Below are positions 63,251 to 64,000 of a stretch of 64,000 nt of DNA, piece by piece; the stretch's first letter is position 1; each line of letters opens with the position of its first letter. The notes below the pieces were generated by a model. The model was given only the letters and a program-made list of their open reading frames with translations, was not told the DNA's origin and did no database searches. Both the position numbers and the translations under genes were made by a program. The DNA is from Pseudomonadota bacterium. Lineage in GTDB: Bacteria; Desulfobacterota; Binatia; Binatales; Binataceae. Location: contig JAJPIL010000022.1 in assembly GCA_021324755.1 (NCBI GenBank), positions 62,001-126,000 on the forward strand. The letters are read 5' to 3'.

Positions 63251-63901
63251 ATGGCGATAAGACTCACCCGTATTTACACTCGAAGCGGAGACAAAGGGCT
63301 TACCGGCTTGGTCGGCGGAGCCCGTGTACCGAAAGACAGTCTTAGAGTGGAAGCCTACGGCACCGTCGACGAGTTGAACGCGGTGGTGGGAATCGTTCGC
63401 ACCCTTACGCCGAATTTCCGGGAAAAGCTCGGAGACGATTATCAGTGGTACTCAGACATGCTGAGGCGGCTTCAGAACGAACTTTTCGACGTGGGTAGCG
63501 AGTTGGCGACGCCACCGGGTTTGGATTACCCAGGACGCTACCAGATAAGCCAAGCCGAGGTCACGGCGCTTGAGCGGGAGATCGACCGCATGCAGGAAGA
63601 ACTAGAGCCGCTTAACTCGTTCACGCTTCCCGGAGGCGGACAGTTGAACGCGATGCTTCATCTGGCGCGTACCGTATGTCGGCGAGCCGAGCGCGTATGC
63701 TGGGCTTTGCGCCGCGCCGAAGAAGTAAACGAGCATCTGCTGGCTTACCTCAACAGGTTAAGCGATCATCTTTTCGTGCAGTCGCGTTGGGTGGCTAAAA
63801 GGCTGGGCGAGCCGGAATTTCTGTGGGAGCGCGGTTTGCGGCGCGACCCCAAAGCGGCGCGCGAAGCTCGACGAAAACAGGCACAAGAGTCTCAAGATTG
63901 A
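63251..63901 (+). CDS. ATP:cob(I)alamin adenosyltransferase (PduO type)
   Basis: 216 aa. The N-terminal TRSGDKGLTGLVGGARV is the ATP-binding motif. VEAYGTVDELNAVVG is the strongest PduO signature, and FTLPGGGQLNAMLHLARTVCRRAERV and LAYLNRLSDHLFVQSRWV complete the helical bundle. It attaches the 5'-deoxyadenosyl group to cob(I)alamin. The gap from the rhodanese gene is 248 bp. Biosynthetic B12 genes are not in the window, so salvage is as likely as synthesis. Confidence 0.95.
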   Translation: MAIRLTRIYTRSGDKGLTGLVGGARVPKDSLRVEAYGTVDELNAVVGIVRTLTPNFREKLGDDYQWYSDMLRRLQNELFDVGSELATPPGLDYPGRYQISQAEVTALEREIDRMQEELEPLNSFTLPGGGQLNAMLHLARTVCRRAERVCWALRRAEEVNEHLLAYLNRLSDHLFVQSRWVAKRLGEPEFLWERGLRRDPKAAREARRKQAQESQD

Positions 63902-63929
63902 GCAGGCGGGCACGAATCGAACACGGCAT

Positions 63930-64000
63930 ATGGAAAAACAAAACAATATATATCTGCGTCAGCTCCAGATCGGTCCGATGGCCAATTACGTTTACTTGAT
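63930..64000 (+). CDS. MBL-fold metallo-hydrolase (partial, 5' end only)
   Basis: The first 23 codons run off the window: MEKQNNIYLRQLQIGPMAN, then YVYL. The QLQIGPMANYVYL pattern is typical of the start of glyoxalase II-like MBL-fold hydrolases. The metal motif HxHxDH would lie outside. 28 bp after the cobalamin gene, so probably same operon. Confidence 0.6.
   Translation, partial: MEKQNNIYLRQLQIGPMANYVYL

Overview
The window reads as ordinary chromosome of a free-living Gram-negative bacterium. Evidence for an outer membrane includes an MlaE-type lipid-transport permease, a complete CusCBA-type tripartite efflux system and several lipoproteins. The DNA is moderately GC-rich. Genes sit on both strands in short operons, with many GTG and TTG starts and frequent 4-bp overlaps. 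There is no phage, transposase, integrase or CRISPR array. The gene mix (Ltp2-like thiolase with a DUF35 partner, DUF2844/DUF3443 pair, YPF-type coproheme decarboxylase, deoxyhypusine-synthase-like protein, hrcA-grpE-dnaK-dnaJ order) suggests a deltaproteobacterial-grade or Binatota-like soil lineage. That placement is inference from gene content, not a phylogeny.

Layout. 1-3165: partial STAS-MlaE permease, a cupin and an AlkA-type glycosylase. 3188-10925 (minus): a metal block, in transcription order NiCoT nickel/cobalt permease, small Cys-rich secreted protein, then cusC, cusB and cusA. 11481-11557: initiator tRNA-fMet. 11911-13472: catalytic-Cys-less thiolase plus its Zn-ribbon/OB partner. 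13547-15969: DUF1614 membrane protein, pyrE and aroE. 16031-21556 (minus): hrcA, grpE, dnaK, dnaJ. 21993-25681: orphan VWA protein, a lipoprotein and a LysM/coiled-coil protein. 25954-28836: tightly packed trio of deoxyhypusine-synthase-like protein, SAM hydrolase and site-2 protease. 29042-36503: dCMP deaminase, small cytochrome c, otsA-otsB, glycosyltransferase, coproheme decarboxylase, peptide deformylase and a Zn-ribbon/TPR protein. 36980-42171: small proteins, a CXXC-less DsbA-like protein, tadA, the DUF2844/DUF3443 pair and an aldo/keto reductase. 42530-49238: FAD oxidase, TPR protein, Ntn asparaginase, ArnT-like glycosyltransferase, a frameshifted small membrane gene and two zinc-ribbon genes. 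49470-55586: purU, rsmI, aroQ, accB-accC and a DUF1573 protein. 56356-64000: hypothetical genes, a YiiX-like papain-fold protein, a large fusion of a periplasmic domain to a lipid-oligosaccharide flippase, nitroreductase, rhodanese, PduO-type cobalamin adenosyltransferase and a partial MBL-fold hydrolase.

Items most worth a second look are the periplasmic-domain/flippase fusion, the AACCGGTT tandem palindromes upstream of accBC, the thiolase-fold enzyme lacking its catalytic residues, the DHS-like/SAM-hydrolase/protease operon, two strong hairpins between 44135 and 44393, and a hairpin that appears to sequester the ribosome binding site of a 95-aa gene. I did not find a clear-cut new defence or mobile system.
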